From: Streptomyces sp. NBC_00377
Lineage (GTDB): Bacteria; Actinomycetota; Actinomycetes; Streptomycetales; Streptomycetaceae
DNA: 64,000 nt
NCBI RefSeq assembly: GCF_036075115.1
Contig: NZ_CP107958.1
Span: 124,001-188,000, forward strand
Reading direction: 5' to 3'
The position numbers were made by a program, and so were the translations under genes. Positions 17,885 to 27,068 of this stretch are shown piece after piece. The stretch's first letter is position 1; every line of letters starts with the position of its first letter. Below the pieces are notes generated by a model. That model did no database searches, was not told the DNA's origin, and was given only the letters and a program-made list of their open reading frames with translations.

Positions 17885-18325
17885 ATGAGCGGTCTGCACG
17901 GAACGCACGACCTGGGCCACACCGTCGCCGGATGGACCGGCACCGCCATCACGGTGATCGGCTGCTGTGTCGCGGGAGTCGCCATGACGAGGGGCTCGGC
18001 GCCGGATCTTGCGCTCGGCACGGGGGTCATCGCCGTCGCCGGGCTGGTGACCTGGGTGCTACATCTGAGCGGCTGGGGTAAACCGAGCGGGCCCCGGCCC
18101 GTCCGTGAACAGAACTGGCGCGTCAGAGACCACGAAGCCGCCCAGGGGCACCCCAACTGCCTCGGCTGCCGCATCGCCGGACGAACGGGCACCCGCCGCG
18201 GCGCCGCCGCGTCCTGGAGCACGCCGCTTCCGTCCGCTCGCACCTCTCAAGGGAGCGTCCCCATCCGGTCAGCTGTGCCGGCAGGGGCTTCAGCGGTACG
18301 GAACGAGAGTGGGGGCGAGCACTGA
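17885..18325 (+). CDS. HGxxPAAW-like small membrane protein (second copy)
   Basis: Paralogue of the protein at 3091: GTHDLGHTVAGWTGTAI, two hydrophobic segments (residues about 18-35 and 41-58), WVLHLSGWGKPSGPRP, WRVRDHEAAQGHPNCLGCRIAG. The start follows GAGGAG with proper spacing. Homology stops near residue 98; the remaining 48 residues are low-complexity, so the native stop may have been lost by a frameshift. Function unknown. It follows the ABC exporter after 144 bases and has its own palindrome upstream. Confidence 0.75.
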   Translation: MSGLHGTHDLGHTVAGWTGTAITVIGCCVAGVAMTRGSAPDLALGTGVIAVAGLVTWVLHLSGWGKPSGPRPVREQNWRVRDHEAAQGHPNCLGCRIAGRTGTRRGAAASWSTPLPSARTSQGSVPIRSAVPAGASAVRNESGGEH

Positions 18326-18339
18326 GCCCGCCCGGACAC

Positions 18340-18852
18340 TCAGTCCTGTGCGGGTGACGGGCCCTCGGCCCGGGCGGCGTCGCGCATGTCGTCCAGACTC
18401 TTTTGCATCGCCGTCCTGGCCTTGGCAAACCAGTCCGCCAGTACGGCGACCTCGTCGCGGGTGAAGTCGGAGACCAGAAGGCGCAGGCGCTCGTAGAAGG
18501 GGCCGTAGACCTCGAGGATACGTGCCTGGGCCGACTCGTCCATCACGACCCAGACTCGTCGACGGTCCGTCAGGTCGCTCTCCCTGCGGATGAAGCGAGA
18601 CTTTTCCAACCGGTTGAGCACCCCGGTGACGGCGCCTGTGCTCAACCGGGCTCGCGCGGCGAGGTCGCTCGCGCCCAGGGGCTCACCGGCCAAGGACGCC
18701 TCGATCACGAACCCGAGACAGGTCAGGTCGGTGACGTTGAGTCCGAGCCGTCCGGCGATGTCCTGCTGTCCGAACTGCGCCAGCGCGATCAGGCGGTCCA
18801 TCTCGTACAACGCCTGCTCAGCGGTCGCTTCGGGACGCGCCTTGCCCTCCAT
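18340..18852 (-). CDS. MarR-family transcriptional regulator
   Basis: A 170-aa MarR protein. Winged-helix core: ASDLAARARLSTGAVTGVLNRLEKSRFIRRE and SDLTDRRRVWVVMDE (the beta-wing with DxRxxxV), flanked by N- and C-terminal dimerisation helices. The first helix begins AEQALYEMDRLIALAQF. It is convergent with the HGxxPAAW-like gene. The effector and targets are not evident; the palindrome at 17839 is one candidate site. Confidence 0.9.
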   Translation of the reverse strand: MEGKARPEATAEQALYEMDRLIALAQFGQQDIAGRLGLNVTDLTCLGFVIEASLAGEPLGASDLAARARLSTGAVTGVLNRLEKSRFIRRESDLTDRRRVWVVMDESAQARILEVYGPFYERLRLLVSDFTRDEVAVLADWFAKARTAMQKSLDDMRDAARAEGPSPAQD

Positions 18853-19179
18853 GCATCACCCATGACATCACTACACCAAGCCGAAATCGGACTGAACAAA
18901 CCCTAACGTTCATTCACCCAGGCCACAGACCAAGCCGTGGGAACCGACGAGCACAGGTGTACGGCGACTGGGCGCGTAGATCGCCGGTGCCGCTGAGGCG
19001 GATGAGCCCAGAAGGGCATGTGCGTAAGCCGCCGGCCGCTCTGTCGATCCAAGTTCGTCCAGTGATCTGGCCGAGTCTGAGAGGCCACCTCGCTGGGAGC
19101 GGTCTTGGTCCGCCAGGTGTGCCGCATGCTGTCCGTTGCCCGCCCGGCAGCGGTCTTTCCCCAACCAACCAGGAGAGCC
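18853..19179. other. Gene-free stretch
   Basis: Leader of the MarR gene on one side and of the DUF1272 gene on the other. Frames are open on both strands but show no family likeness. AGGAG immediately before 19180 is the DUF1272 ribosome-binding site. Confidence 0.5.
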
Positions 19180-19398
19180 ATGCCCTTGGAAATGCGCGAC
19201 CGCTGCGAACGATGTGGAGGTCCGCTTCTGATACAGACCTCGTCCGCCCGCATCTGCTCGTACGAGTGCACATTCTGCGTGTCCTGCAGCGACGCGATGC
19301 AGGACACATGTCCTCACTGCGGCGGAGAACTCGTCACCCGTCCCCGCCGTGCGCCCTCCGCCACTGTCGAGCCGACGATCAGTCATCCAGACCGGTGA
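19180..19398 (+). CDS. DUF1272 domain-containing protein
   Basis: A 72-aa zinc-ribbon-like protein. It starts MPLEMRDRCERCGGPL, continues with ARICSYECTFCVSCSDAM and closes with CPHCGGELVTRPRR, the full DUF1272 pattern with eight cysteines placed as pairs (CERC, CTFC/C, CPHC). The ATG at 19180 follows AGGAG; an upstream in-frame start at 19105 lacks a site and would add 25 unconserved residues. The family function is unknown; metal binding is inferred from the cysteines. Confidence 0.88.
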   Translation: MPLEMRDRCERCGGPLLIQTSSARICSYECTFCVSCSDAMQDTCPHCGGELVTRPRRAPSATVEPTISHPDR

Positions 19399-19764
19399 TT
19401 GCCCACCACACCGGCGTCCAGGCTCTGGTCGCCGACCGGCGACCACCGGGACGGTCAGCCAGGGGCGCCGGCTCCGTGGCGGCGAGGATGCGGGTAGGGT
19501 CTCGCACTCGTCGGACTTCGCCATCGACGCGACGGCGATCGGCAGGCTGTCCCTCGCCAGGGGCTGTGTGCGAAACGCAACCGCCTCGTCTCGGAGGTGA
19601 AGCCGAGCATCGCCTGCACCACAGCCCAGGTCACCGACTCGGGACCGCGGGGATTCGGCGATGTCAGGCCGCGGCGCGAAATCATCCCGCTCCCCTGCCG
19701 ACTCCTGCGAAGGCACCCCCAAGACGGGTAGCGGTGAGGCTGCCGGCCCGACTTTCGCGGAAGA
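19399..19764. other. Gene-free stretch upstream of the MMPL gene
   Basis: Several overlapping open frames exist but none resembles a known protein. A possible degenerate gene on the minus strand could not be identified. It ends at the palindrome of 19765-19791. Confidence 0.45.
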
Positions 19765-19791
19765 GTGAGCACCGTTTACTCAGGTGCTCAC
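19765..19791. promoter_or_regulatory. Perfect inverted repeat, candidate operator of the MMPL gene
   Basis: Perfect 9-base arms GTGAGCACC and GGTGCTCAC are separated by a 9-base spacer GTTTACTCA. It sits 134 bases upstream of the MMPL transporter start. The size and symmetry fit a TetR-type operator, but no TetR gene is adjacent. Confidence 0.6.
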
Positions 19792-19925
19792 ATCGCTACC
19801 AGCCCACCGTAAGTAGCAAGAGGACGTGTACATGGATGGTCTCCGCGTTCCGCTCGCACCACGTCTGCGGACGCCATCACCACGGCGCGTCTTCGACAGT
19901 CCCCACAATCCGACCGGGAGCCTCC

Positions 19926-22097
19926 GTGGCTACATTCCTCTACCTGCTGTCCAGGGCCGCCTTCCGGCGCCGCCGTCTCGTCGCCGCAATCTGGGTGGCG
20001 CTGCTCGCCTGTGCCGCGGTTGGCGCAAGCGTGGCTTCCAGCAACGTCACGTCCTCCTTTTCCCTTCCAGGGACCGAGGCCCAAAAGGCTGTTGGGCTTG
20101 TTGAAACGCGGTTTCCCGGGAGCAGCCCCGATGGTGCCGTGGCGCAGATCGTTCTGAAGGCTCCTGCGTCGGAGAAAGTGTCTGACGCTGCCCCCAAGGC
20201 GACGGTCAGGAACCTCGTGAAAGAGCTGAGGTCGAAGTCGGACCAGGTGGCGGCCATCACTGATCCGTATGAGGGAAAGAGCGTATCGCCGAACGGGTCA
20301 ACCGCCTTCGTCTCCGTCACCTACAACAAACCGCCGGGGTCTCTGACAGACGCGACACTCAAGTCACTTGATGACGTTGCCTCTGACGCTCGCAAGAGCG
20401 GTTTGACGGTCGAAGTAGGCGGAACGGCTCTGCAGGCTGCGCCGGAGCCCGGCATCGGCGAAGTGATCGGCGTAGTCATCGCTGCCGTGGTCCTGATCAT
20501 CACTCTTGGGTCACTGGTCGCCGCTGGACTGCCCCTGCTGACCGCGATCTTCGGGGTCGGCATCGGCATCTCCACCATCACCGCACTGGCGAGCACCTTT
20601 GACCTCGGCTCCACCACCTCTACGTTGGCGATGATGATCGGGCTCGCGGTCGGCATCGACTACGCACTCTTCATCGTCTCGCGATACCGGGCCGAGCTCA
20701 CAGAGGGCCACGACCGCGAGGAGGCAGTTGGCCGGGCCGTCGGCACGGCCGGCTCCGCCGTCGTCTTCGCGGGCCTGACTGTGGTGATTGCCCTGGTGGG
20801 ACTGGCAGTCGTCAACGTTCCTATGCTGACGAAGATGGGCTTCGCCGCCGCCGGCACGGTGGTCATCGCCGTCCTCATTGCCCTGACGGCGATTCCTGCC
20901 CTGCTCGGCTTCGCCGGCAGGCGAGTCTCGCCCCGCAAGGCAAGCAGGCCCGCAGGAAAGCCCAACGGCGGCGTTCGGTGGGCACGCTTCGTGCTGCGTC
21001 GCCCGGCCACTGTGTTGGTCGTGGGCCTGATCAGCCTCGGCATCATCGCCATCCCCGCCGCGTCCCTGAAGGTGGGCCTTCCGGATGACGGCTCCCAGCC
21101 GGTCAGCACCACTCAGCGCAAAGCCTACGATCTAATGTCCGAGAGCTTCGGTCCGGGATACAACGGCCCCCTGCTGGTGGTCGTCGACGGGGACACAGAC
21201 GCCGCGTCTCACACCCGCGAAACGCTCCAGGGCCTGGACGGCGTTGCCTCGGTCACCCCGGTGACGGTCAACGAGGCCGGCGACACCGCGATGATCACCG
21301 TCATCCCCAAGTACCGGCCTTCCTCGGTCGCCACCGAAAGACTGGTGCACTCCATCCGGGACACCACCGCCGGCAATGTCTTCGTCACCGGCGCGACAGC
21401 GATGAACGTTGACTTCTCGCAGCGCATGAACGACGCACTGCTGCCGTACCTGACGCTGGTCGTGGGCCTTGCGTTCCTGCTCCTGATGCTGGTCTTCCGG
21501 TCGGTACTCGTCCCCCTGAAGGCCGCTCTCGGCTTCCTGCTTTCTGTAGTGGCAGCGCTCGGTGCAGTCGTTGCGGTCTTCCAATGGGGCTGGCTGGGCT
21601 CCCTGTTCGGCGTTGAGCAGACAGGCCCGATCATGTCGATGATGCCGATCTTCATGATCGGCGTGGTCTTCGGGCTTGCCATGGACTACGAGGTCTTCCT
21701 GGTATCGCGCATGCGTGAGTCGTATGTCGGCGGAGAACAGCCGGGGGCAGCGGTCGTCACCGGCTTCCAGCACGGAGCTCGGGTTGTTACCGCAGCCGCA
21801 GTGATCATGATCGCGGTCTTCTCCGGATTCATCGGCTCGAGTGAGCCGATGATCAAGATGATCGGCTTCGGGCTGGCGATCGCGGTGTTCGTGGACGCAT
21901 TCGTGGTCCGGATGGCGATTGTTCCGGCAGTCCTTGCCCTGCTCGGGCACAAAGCCTGGTGGCTGCCCCGCTGGCTGGATCGACTGCTCCCCAACATGGA
22001 TGTGGAAGGCGAGAGGCTCCGCGAGAAGCTGGGTTCCGCCTCAGAAAGCATCGCGCCAGGAGATCCGGACGAGGAGCGTCGTCTTTCTCCGGTCTGA
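19926..22097 (+). CDS. MMPL family transporter
   Basis: A 723-aa RND-superfamily exporter of the MmpL/ActII-ORF3 type. It has 12 predicted helices in two halves: TM1 (RLVAAIWVALLACAAVGASV), a large external loop with LPGTEAQKAVGLVETRFPG, TM2-6 with GLAVGIDYALFIVSRYR (intramembrane charge relay), a second loop, then TM8-12 with GLAMDYEVFLVSRMRE. The GTG at 19926 follows GGGAG at correct spacing; the longer open frame upstream is not coding. Such pumps move lipids, siderophores or antibiotics. The strong palindrome upstream suggests repression by a TetR-type protein. Confidence 0.93.
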   Translation: MATFLYLLSRAAFRRRRLVAAIWVALLACAAVGASVASSNVTSSFSLPGTEAQKAVGLVETRFPGSSPDGAVAQIVLKAPASEKVSDAAPKATVRNLVKELRSKSDQVAAITDPYEGKSVSPNGSTAFVSVTYNKPPGSLTDATLKSLDDVASDARKSGLTVEVGGTALQAAPEPGIGEVIGVVIAAVVLIITLGSLVAAGLPLLTAIFGVGIGISTITALASTFDLGSTTSTLAMMIGLAVGIDYALFIVSRYRAELTEGHDREEAVGRAVGTAGSAVVFAGLTVVIALVGLAVVNVPMLTKMGFAAAGTVVIAVLIALTAIPALLGFAGRRVSPRKASRPAGKPNGGVRWARFVLRRPATVLVVGLISLGIIAIPAASLKVGLPDDGSQPVSTTQRKAYDLMSESFGPGYNGPLLVVVDGDTDAASHTRETLQGLDGVASVTPVTVNEAGDTAMITVIPKYRPSSVATERLVHSIRDTTAGNVFVTGATAMNVDFSQRMNDALLPYLTLVVGLAFLLLMLVFRSVLVPLKAALGFLLSVVAALGAVVAVFQWGWLGSLFGVEQTGPIMSMMPIFMIGVVFGLAMDYEVFLVSRMRESYVGGEQPGAAVVTGFQHGARVVTAAAVIMIAVFSGFIGSSEPMIKMIGFGLAIAVFVDAFVVRMAIVPAVLALLGHKAWWLPRWLDRLLPNMDVEGERLREKLGSASESIAPGDPDEERRLSPV

Positions 22098-22423
22098 CGC
22101 CCTGGGTTCCGAGGGCCCCGCCATGAGCGGTGGCTGGGCCCCCGGTTACGTGACGGCCTCCGTGGGGACGGGACCGTCACGAACGAACAGGTGGTCGTGT
22201 CGACCCCGCGAGGAAGCTGGTTGACACGGCCACCTGTATGCCCCGCAGCAGCCCGTGGACTGCTCACTGACCACGGCACCATCGCCCCCCCTCTGCCCAA
22301 CCGGGCGACCTGACTCACACCCGCGGAGCCCACCATCGGCGCCCACCCCGCTCGTCACCTCCGATCACCCCACCTTGTCAGCCGCCCGGCAAGGGTTCTC
22401 CTTGTCCCGTACGGAAGGTAAGC
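22098..22423. other. Gene-free stretch
   Basis: Spacer between the MMPL gene and the acetyltransferase gene. I see no relic, repeat or strong terminator. Confidence 0.5.
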
Positions 22424-23041
22424 ATGGACCACCTCCCTGAACACACCACCAAGCGTTGTACGTCATCGCAGATCGACGCACCGCTAGGGACCGAGGTCGC
22501 CACGCTCGCCGAGGTACGCCAGCTCGGCGGCGCCTCCGCTGAGGTGACGTTGTCTCTTTCCCCGCTCGGATTCTCCCCGGACGAGATGCGCGAGGTCGTC
22601 GACCTCTATGAGAGCAACCCGACATACTGCCGCGCCGCCGGCGAATACGATCCCGAGTGCATAGAGCCCGACCGGGTTCAAGCAGACCTGTATGAAGAGG
22701 CCAGCAGCGACAACTGCGAGGTCCTGGTCGCCCGAGACGGGCAAGGCCAGCTTGTTGGCCTGGTGGGCGTGCTTGAACAGCATCCTGCGGACGGCTATCC
22801 CTGGATTGGGCTGCTGCTCGTGCACGGCAGCCTTCACCGCCAAGGTGTCGGCCGACGGCTGGCCTGCCTCATCGAGGACCGATTTCGTGACGACGGCCGG
22901 GACGGAATCCGGCTAGCCGTCCTGGAGGCCACCCCGACCTCTCTGGCCTTCTGGAATTCCCTGGGCTGGGAGGAGTGCGACCGCCGCGCCGACAACCAGC
23001 GCGGGCGACCCTGCATCGTCATGCACAAGCAACTCGTCTGA
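22424..23041 (+). CDS. GNAT family N-acetyltransferase
   Basis: A 205-aa acetyltransferase. A central strand CEVLVARDGQGQLVGLVGVL is followed by motif A, WIGLLLVHGSLHRQGVGRRL (QGVGRR binds the pyrophosphate of acetyl-CoA), and by LAVLEATPTSLAFWNSLGWEE, the typical end of the fold. The first about 40 residues look unconserved, and a later start near residue 38 cannot be excluded. Substrate unknown; it stands alone. Confidence 0.85.
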   Translation: MDHLPEHTTKRCTSSQIDAPLGTEVATLAEVRQLGGASAEVTLSLSPLGFSPDEMREVVDLYESNPTYCRAAGEYDPECIEPDRVQADLYEEASSDNCEVLVARDGQGQLVGLVGVLEQHPADGYPWIGLLLVHGSLHRQGVGRRLACLIEDRFRDDGRDGIRLAVLEATPTSLAFWNSLGWEECDRRADNQRGRPCIVMHKQLV

Positions 23042-23134
23042 GCTCTTCGGAACTATTCGCTGCTCGCTCGTGCTGGCCGAGCGACACCCTCGTCGCGTCG
23101 GCGTCGGGTACGAAGACCCGCGTGTGGGATGTGC

Positions 23135-24535
23135 TCACGAGGCGGCTCCTTCAGAGGCGGACGACGTGTTGCGCTGAGCGCGTGCGACGGCCCGGGCGGC
23201 ACGCCGGGCGGCGAGTTCCTCGGCCTCCCGGCGTTCGAGGCGCGGCACGACGGTGAAGACGTAGACCGTGACCAGTGCGGCGCAGCCGAGCACGACCGCG
23301 AGGGGGATCGGGAGGATGCGCTCGCCGACACTCACAGAGGCAAGCAAGCCGAGCAGTCCGAACAGGACGGTGAAGACGAGCGCGAGAGGGGCGCCGCCCC
23401 GCACGCGGAAGGGCCGGTCGGTGTCAGGTTCGCTGCGGCGCAGTCGCCAGACCACGAAGCCCGCCACCGCGTAGATCATCATTTCCAGGGCCGCGCAGAC
23501 CGAGACCATGACGGTGAAGGACCCGGTGAGAGCGACCACGACCGCCAGGACCAGCGAACTGCCCCCGAGGAGACAGACTGGCAGGGCGGGCACCGCCCGG
23601 TCGTTGAGCCGGGTGAGAGGGCGGGGCAGTTTGCCTTCGCGGGCGACTGCGTAGATGAATCGGGAGAGGGTTACGAAGCCGCCGTTGAAGGTGTTGACGG
23701 CGGTCAGTGCGGTGACGGCGAGCATTACCAGCATGCCGGCGTGGCCCATCGCCTGCTGCGCGGCGAGGAGTTGGGGGTAGGCGCTACCCAGCGACGCGTT
23801 GTCGAGGGTGGCACCCATGGCCACGGCGAATACGGCCTGACTGGCGGCCAGCACCAGTACGGAGACCAACATCGCGCGCGGTACGGCCTTCGGCTTGGTG
23901 ACCTCCTCGGCGTTGGTGGTGACCCATTCGAAGCCGGTGTAGACGAAGATCCCGAGGACCAGGGCCTGCAGCGGGGAACTGTGGGTGCCCGCCCCCGGGT
24001 GTGACACATGGCCGGGGCTGGCGATCGCGATGACGCCCACGCCGACGGTGACCAGCACCACGACGGTGGTGACGATTTTTTCGGCGGCGCCCGCGAGTTT
24101 GATGCCACGCAGGTTGAGCCAAGTGGCGACGGCGAGCAGCAGGGCCACATAACCGATCGTGACCAGAGGGCCGCTGTGGAAGGCGTACGCCATGGCCTCG
24201 CCGATGATGTAGGCGTCCGCAGCGATGACCAGCACGATCGCGGTCATGTACGTCAGCGTGATGATGAGGGCGAGGCGGTCGTTCATGGCCCGTGCCATCC
24301 AGAGCCGGATACCCGCGGCACTGGGATGCATCCCGTTGAGTTCGGAGAACAGTGCCCTGACTCCGAGCATGAGGACAGCGGCGCCCAGGATCGCGATCCA
24401 TGAGAGCGGACCGCTGATGTACGTGAGGAGCTGTGCGATACCCAGGAAGTTGATGGCGGCGAAGGCCAAACCTGTGGAGATGGCCGATGCCCCTCCGAGC
24501 CCCAACGCGCGGCTGAGGACGGGTGGTTCGCTCAT
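23135..24535 (-). CDS. APC-family amino acid/amine permease
   Basis: A 466-aa amino-acid/polyamine/organocation permease with about 12 helices. It starts LGLGGASAISTGLAFAAINFLG (the unwound helix-1 glycine region), continues with FGFEW-like GIFVYTGFEWVTTNAEEVTKP (helix 6 and consensus amphipathic loop), and ends in basic residues. The ATG at 24535 is 13 bases after the SCP2 gene, in one operon with it and the amine oxidase, so it probably imports the oxidase substrate or a related amine. Confidence 0.9.
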   Translation of the reverse strand: MSEPPVLSRALGLGGASAISTGLAFAAINFLGIAQLLTYISGPLSWIAILGAAVLMLGVRALFSELNGMHPSAAGIRLWMARAMNDRLALIITLTYMTAIVLVIAADAYIIGEAMAYAFHSGPLVTIGYVALLLAVATWLNLRGIKLAGAAEKIVTTVVVLVTVGVGVIAIASPGHVSHPGAGTHSSPLQALVLGIFVYTGFEWVTTNAEEVTKPKAVPRAMLVSVLVLAASQAVFAVAMGATLDNASLGSAYPQLLAAQQAMGHAGMLVMLAVTALTAVNTFNGGFVTLSRFIYAVAREGKLPRPLTRLNDRAVPALPVCLLGGSSLVLAVVVALTGSFTVMVSVCAALEMMIYAVAGFVVWRLRRSEPDTDRPFRVRGGAPLALVFTVLFGLLGLLASVSVGERILPIPLAVVLGCAALVTVYVFTVVPRLERREAEELAARRAARAVARAQRNTSSASEGAAS

Positions 24536-24548
24536 GATGACTCCGGGG

Positions 24549-24926
24549 TCACTGGCCGAGGAAGATGAACATGGCCATCGCGTCCAGGCGCATGACGTCG
24601 TCCGCCCTGCCCTGTGTCCGGATGGCTCCCTGCATGTAGTTGGAGACGGGGTTGGCGTCTCCCCAAAAGATCTCGGCGAGGTCCATGCTGTTGCCGCGCA
24701 CGACCAGGTCCGGCACGCCCTCAGCGCCGCGGACCGCGGGCGAGGTGTGCCCTTTGTCGATGACGAAGGTGAAAAGGGCGTCCGGCTGGTCGGTCGCCTC
24801 GATGTGGATACGGCACGACCAGGCGGCCAGTGTCTTCGCCACCCTCGGGCTCTGGTTGGCCTTCTTCGCGTAGTCGACGAGGGCTTCGTGGAGCTCCGCT
24901 GCGTCAACGCTCTGCGCCGCGCTCAT
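24549..24926 (-). CDS. SCP2 sterol-binding domain-like protein
   Basis: A 125-aa protein with the SCP-2 fold pattern: a basic amphipathic N-terminal half (LVDYAKKANQSPRVAKTLAAW), then beta strands (CRIHIEATDQPDALFTFVID, DLVVRGNSMDLAEIFWGDAN), and the closing GRADDVMRLDAMAMFIFLG helix typical of the family. It lacks a separate enzymatic domain. Its start overlaps the stop of the amine oxidase gene (ATGA) and the permease follows 13 bases later, so all three are co-translated. A carrier role for a hydrophobic amine or product is only an inference. Confidence 0.85.
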   Translation of the reverse strand: MSAAQSVDAAELHEALVDYAKKANQSPRVAKTLAAWSCRIHIEATDQPDALFTFVIDKGHTSPAVRGAEGVPDLVVRGNSMDLAEIFWGDANPVSNYMQGAIRTQGRADDVMRLDAMAMFIFLGQ

Positions 24927-26281
24927 CGGCCGGCCTCGGCCAGGATCGCCGCTGCTGTCGTCTCGCCCGAGCGCACCGCCCCGTCCATGTACCCGCTCCA
25001 GACGGTGGCGTACTCCGTACCGGCCCAGTGGATGGGTCCGACGGGAGTGCGCAGGACCTGGCCAAGGGTGGACCAGGTGCCTGGGGACAGGATCCCGGTG
25101 TAGCAGCCGCGCGACCACTCCTCCTCCATCCACAGCTTCTCGTGGACGTGGACGGGGTGGCGGGCCTTCTCGCCGAAGTAGGTCACAAGGTCCTCGATGA
25201 CGTGGGCGCGACGTTCTTCAGCGGTCATCGCAAGGGCTCGACGGGCCGAGTTGGAGTCAACGAAGCAGACGAGTACACCCTCGGGGCGGTCAGGATGTGT
25301 CTGGTCGAAGGTGACCTGGACCAGGGTGTTGTCGCCCATCATGTGACCGCTGAGGCCGTCCTCACGCCAGAACGGCGTCGCGTAGGCGACGCTTATCTTG
25401 ATGGAGGAGCCCATGAATATGCGCTGGGTGAGCTGGTCGCGCAGGCCAGGCATGGGTGGGCTGTAGCGGATGCGTCCGGCGAGGGTCGGGGCCAGTGCCA
25501 CGACCGCACGGCGGGCGCGTGTGATGCCGCCGTCGTGGTGGACGGTGACGCCGCTGTCCGTGTACTCGATGCGACTGACGGGGCAGCCGAGCCGGATGCT
25601 GTCGCCGAGCAGTTCGGCCAGTCGCTCGGAAACCTGCATGGACCCGTGGGTTATCCGGGTCTCCTGGGCACTGTTGATGGTGCCGATCATCTTCTCCAGG
25701 CCACCGCCCGAGCTGATGTAGAAGAGCGCGTGCAGGAGGGAGATCTCCCCGGGCTCGGCCGGGAACAGCGCACGTGTCATGGCACGCAGCCACACCTTGG
25801 CGCCTTCGCAGTACGGCTGCTGCCGAATCCATGATTCGACGGTGAGGCCGTCCAGTTCGGTAGCTCGCGGGTGCTTCCACGGTTCTGCCGTGTCCACCTC
25901 CAGGGCGGCGGATGTGAGGTCCACCATGGCGTCCATCAGGTCGGCGGCGATGAGCGGATCACCGGTCGGAACGGCTCCGTGGTAGCGCAGCAGCTTGCCG
26001 TCGACGAGCTGCAGGTTGTCGCCGTCGGCGTACTGGGTGAACGTATCGAGCCCGAACTGCTCGATCAGCTCCAGCATCCGGTCCTGGGTGGGGCCTACCC
26101 ACTGTCCGCCGTACTCGACGAGCCTGCCGTCCTCCTCGATGACCGAACAGGTACGCCCGCCGACACGGTCACGAGCCTCCAGCACCACGATGTCCTGGCC
26201 TGCCTCTGCCAGCACCCGGGCTGCCGAGAGCCCTGCAAGACCCGCCCCGACGACTACGACGTCAGCTTCGTTCTCGATCAT
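24923..26281 (-). CDS. Flavin monoamine oxidase family protein
   Basis: A 452-aa FAD-dependent amine oxidase. N-terminal dinucleotide motif VVVVGAGLAGLSAARVL (glycines at residues 12-17), then EARDRVGGRT, the substrate/FAD loop YGGQWVGPTQDRM, and the C-terminal FAD motif HWAGTEYATVWSGYMDGAVRSGE. These are hallmarks of bacterial monoamine/putrescine oxidases, which oxidise primary amines to aldehydes with release of H2O2 and ammonia. The ATG at 26281 follows AAGGGG; a longer frame to 26350 has no site. It is the first gene of the operon and is divergent from a TetR gene. Confidence 0.93.
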   Translation of the reverse strand: MIENEADVVVVGAGLAGLSAARVLAEAGQDIVVLEARDRVGGRTCSVIEEDGRLVEYGGQWVGPTQDRMLELIEQFGLDTFTQYADGDNLQLVDGKLLRYHGAVPTGDPLIAADLMDAMVDLTSAALEVDTAEPWKHPRATELDGLTVESWIRQQPYCEGAKVWLRAMTRALFPAEPGEISLLHALFYISSGGGLEKMIGTINSAQETRITHGSMQVSERLAELLGDSIRLGCPVSRIEYTDSGVTVHHDGGITRARRAVVALAPTLAGRIRYSPPMPGLRDQLTQRIFMGSSIKISVAYATPFWREDGLSGHMMGDNTLVQVTFDQTHPDRPEGVLVCFVDSNSARRALAMTAEERRAHVIEDLVTYFGEKARHPVHVHEKLWMEEEWSRGCYTGILSPGTWSTLGQVLRTPVGPIHWAGTEYATVWSGYMDGAVRSGETTAAAILAEAGR

Positions 26282-26294
26282 GAAAACCCCTTGT

Positions 26295-26309
26295 TGGTTA
26301 GTTGACCAA
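26295..26309. promoter_or_regulatory. Inverted repeat between amine oxidase and TetR genes
   Basis: Arms TTGGT and ACCAA are 5 bases apart, with a partly matching second CCAAG about 10 bases further on. It lies just ahead of the amine oxidase ribosome-binding site, in the gap shared with the divergent TetR gene, and is the obvious candidate for its operator. Confidence 0.45.
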
Positions 26310-26408
26310 GTCAGTTGCCCAAGTGAAATAGGGTAGTAGGAACACGTCAAGGGGCGCGGAGCGACTTTCCCCGCCCTTTACTGAGGAGGTGCGATTCCGC
26401 TGGCCCGC

Positions 26409-27014
26409 ATGAGTGTCGAAGCACGTCGTGAGCAGTTCGTGAAAGCGGCGATCGAGGTCATGTCCCGGGAGGGGCTCGACCGGGCCACCACAAGGCGCAT
26501 CGCCGAGTACGCAGGGGCACCTCAAGGGGCAGTGCACTACGCCTTCCGCGACAAGAACGAACTGCTCACCGCCGTCGTGGGCGAGATCACCAATCAGATC
26601 GAGCAGGTACTGCGCGACGCCGTCGACCCCGCAAAAGGACTCGACGCGGCGATCCACGATGGGCTGCACGCCTTCTGGGCCTATGCCGTGGGCGACGACG
26701 GACTGCAGCTCATGCAGTACGAACTCACCATCTATTGCCGCCGGACCCCGGGTCTCGAACGGCTCGCAGAATGGCAGTACACGCGCTACTCGAGGACCGC
26801 GCAGGAAGCCTTCCAGAGCGCCCTCGACCAGGAGCCCAAACGCCGGCCCCTCGGGATCGATCTGACGGAACTGGCACGCCTGACCGTGGCGATGCTGGAC
26901 GGCCTCGTCATCCAGTACGAGGTCCATCATGACCGGGAGCGCTCGAGGATCGACCTCGGCCATGCCATCCGTGCCGCCGTCACTCTGGCGAAGGCACCGG
27001 CGGGCGACGACTGA
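26409..27014 (+). CDS. TetR/AcrR-family transcriptional regulator
   Basis: A 201-aa TetR protein. The HTH spans residues 6-50: RREQFVKAAIEVMSREGLD, RATTRRIAEYAGAPQGAVHYAFRDKNELL. The C-terminal ligand domain is of the BetI-like type (AFWAYAVGDDGLQLMQYELTIYCRR). It is divergent from the amine oxidase operon, which it probably represses in the absence of substrate. GAGGAGG lies about 20 bases from the ATG, unusually far, so the exact start is uncertain. Confidence 0.9.
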   Translation: MSVEARREQFVKAAIEVMSREGLDRATTRRIAEYAGAPQGAVHYAFRDKNELLTAVVGEITNQIEQVLRDAVDPAKGLDAAIHDGLHAFWAYAVGDDGLQLMQYELTIYCRRTPGLERLAEWQYTRYSRTAQEAFQSALDQEPKRRPLGIDLTELARLTVAMLDGLVIQYEVHHDRERSRIDLGHAIRAAVTLAKAPAGDD

Positions 27015-27068
27015 TCGGACAGCCCCGGCCGGGGAAGAAGATATCCCACGCGCCCGACGGCGCGCCTT

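Noticed and set aside
16058..17920. 620-codon minus-strand frame
   Set aside because: Antisense to the ABC permease, which has convincing membrane segments and a coupled start.
18957..19925. N-terminal 320 codons of the long frame leading into the MMPL gene
   Set aside because: Arginine/proline-rich, covers the DUF1272 gene in another frame, and a GTG with a proper ribosome-binding site at 19926 starts the conserved protein.
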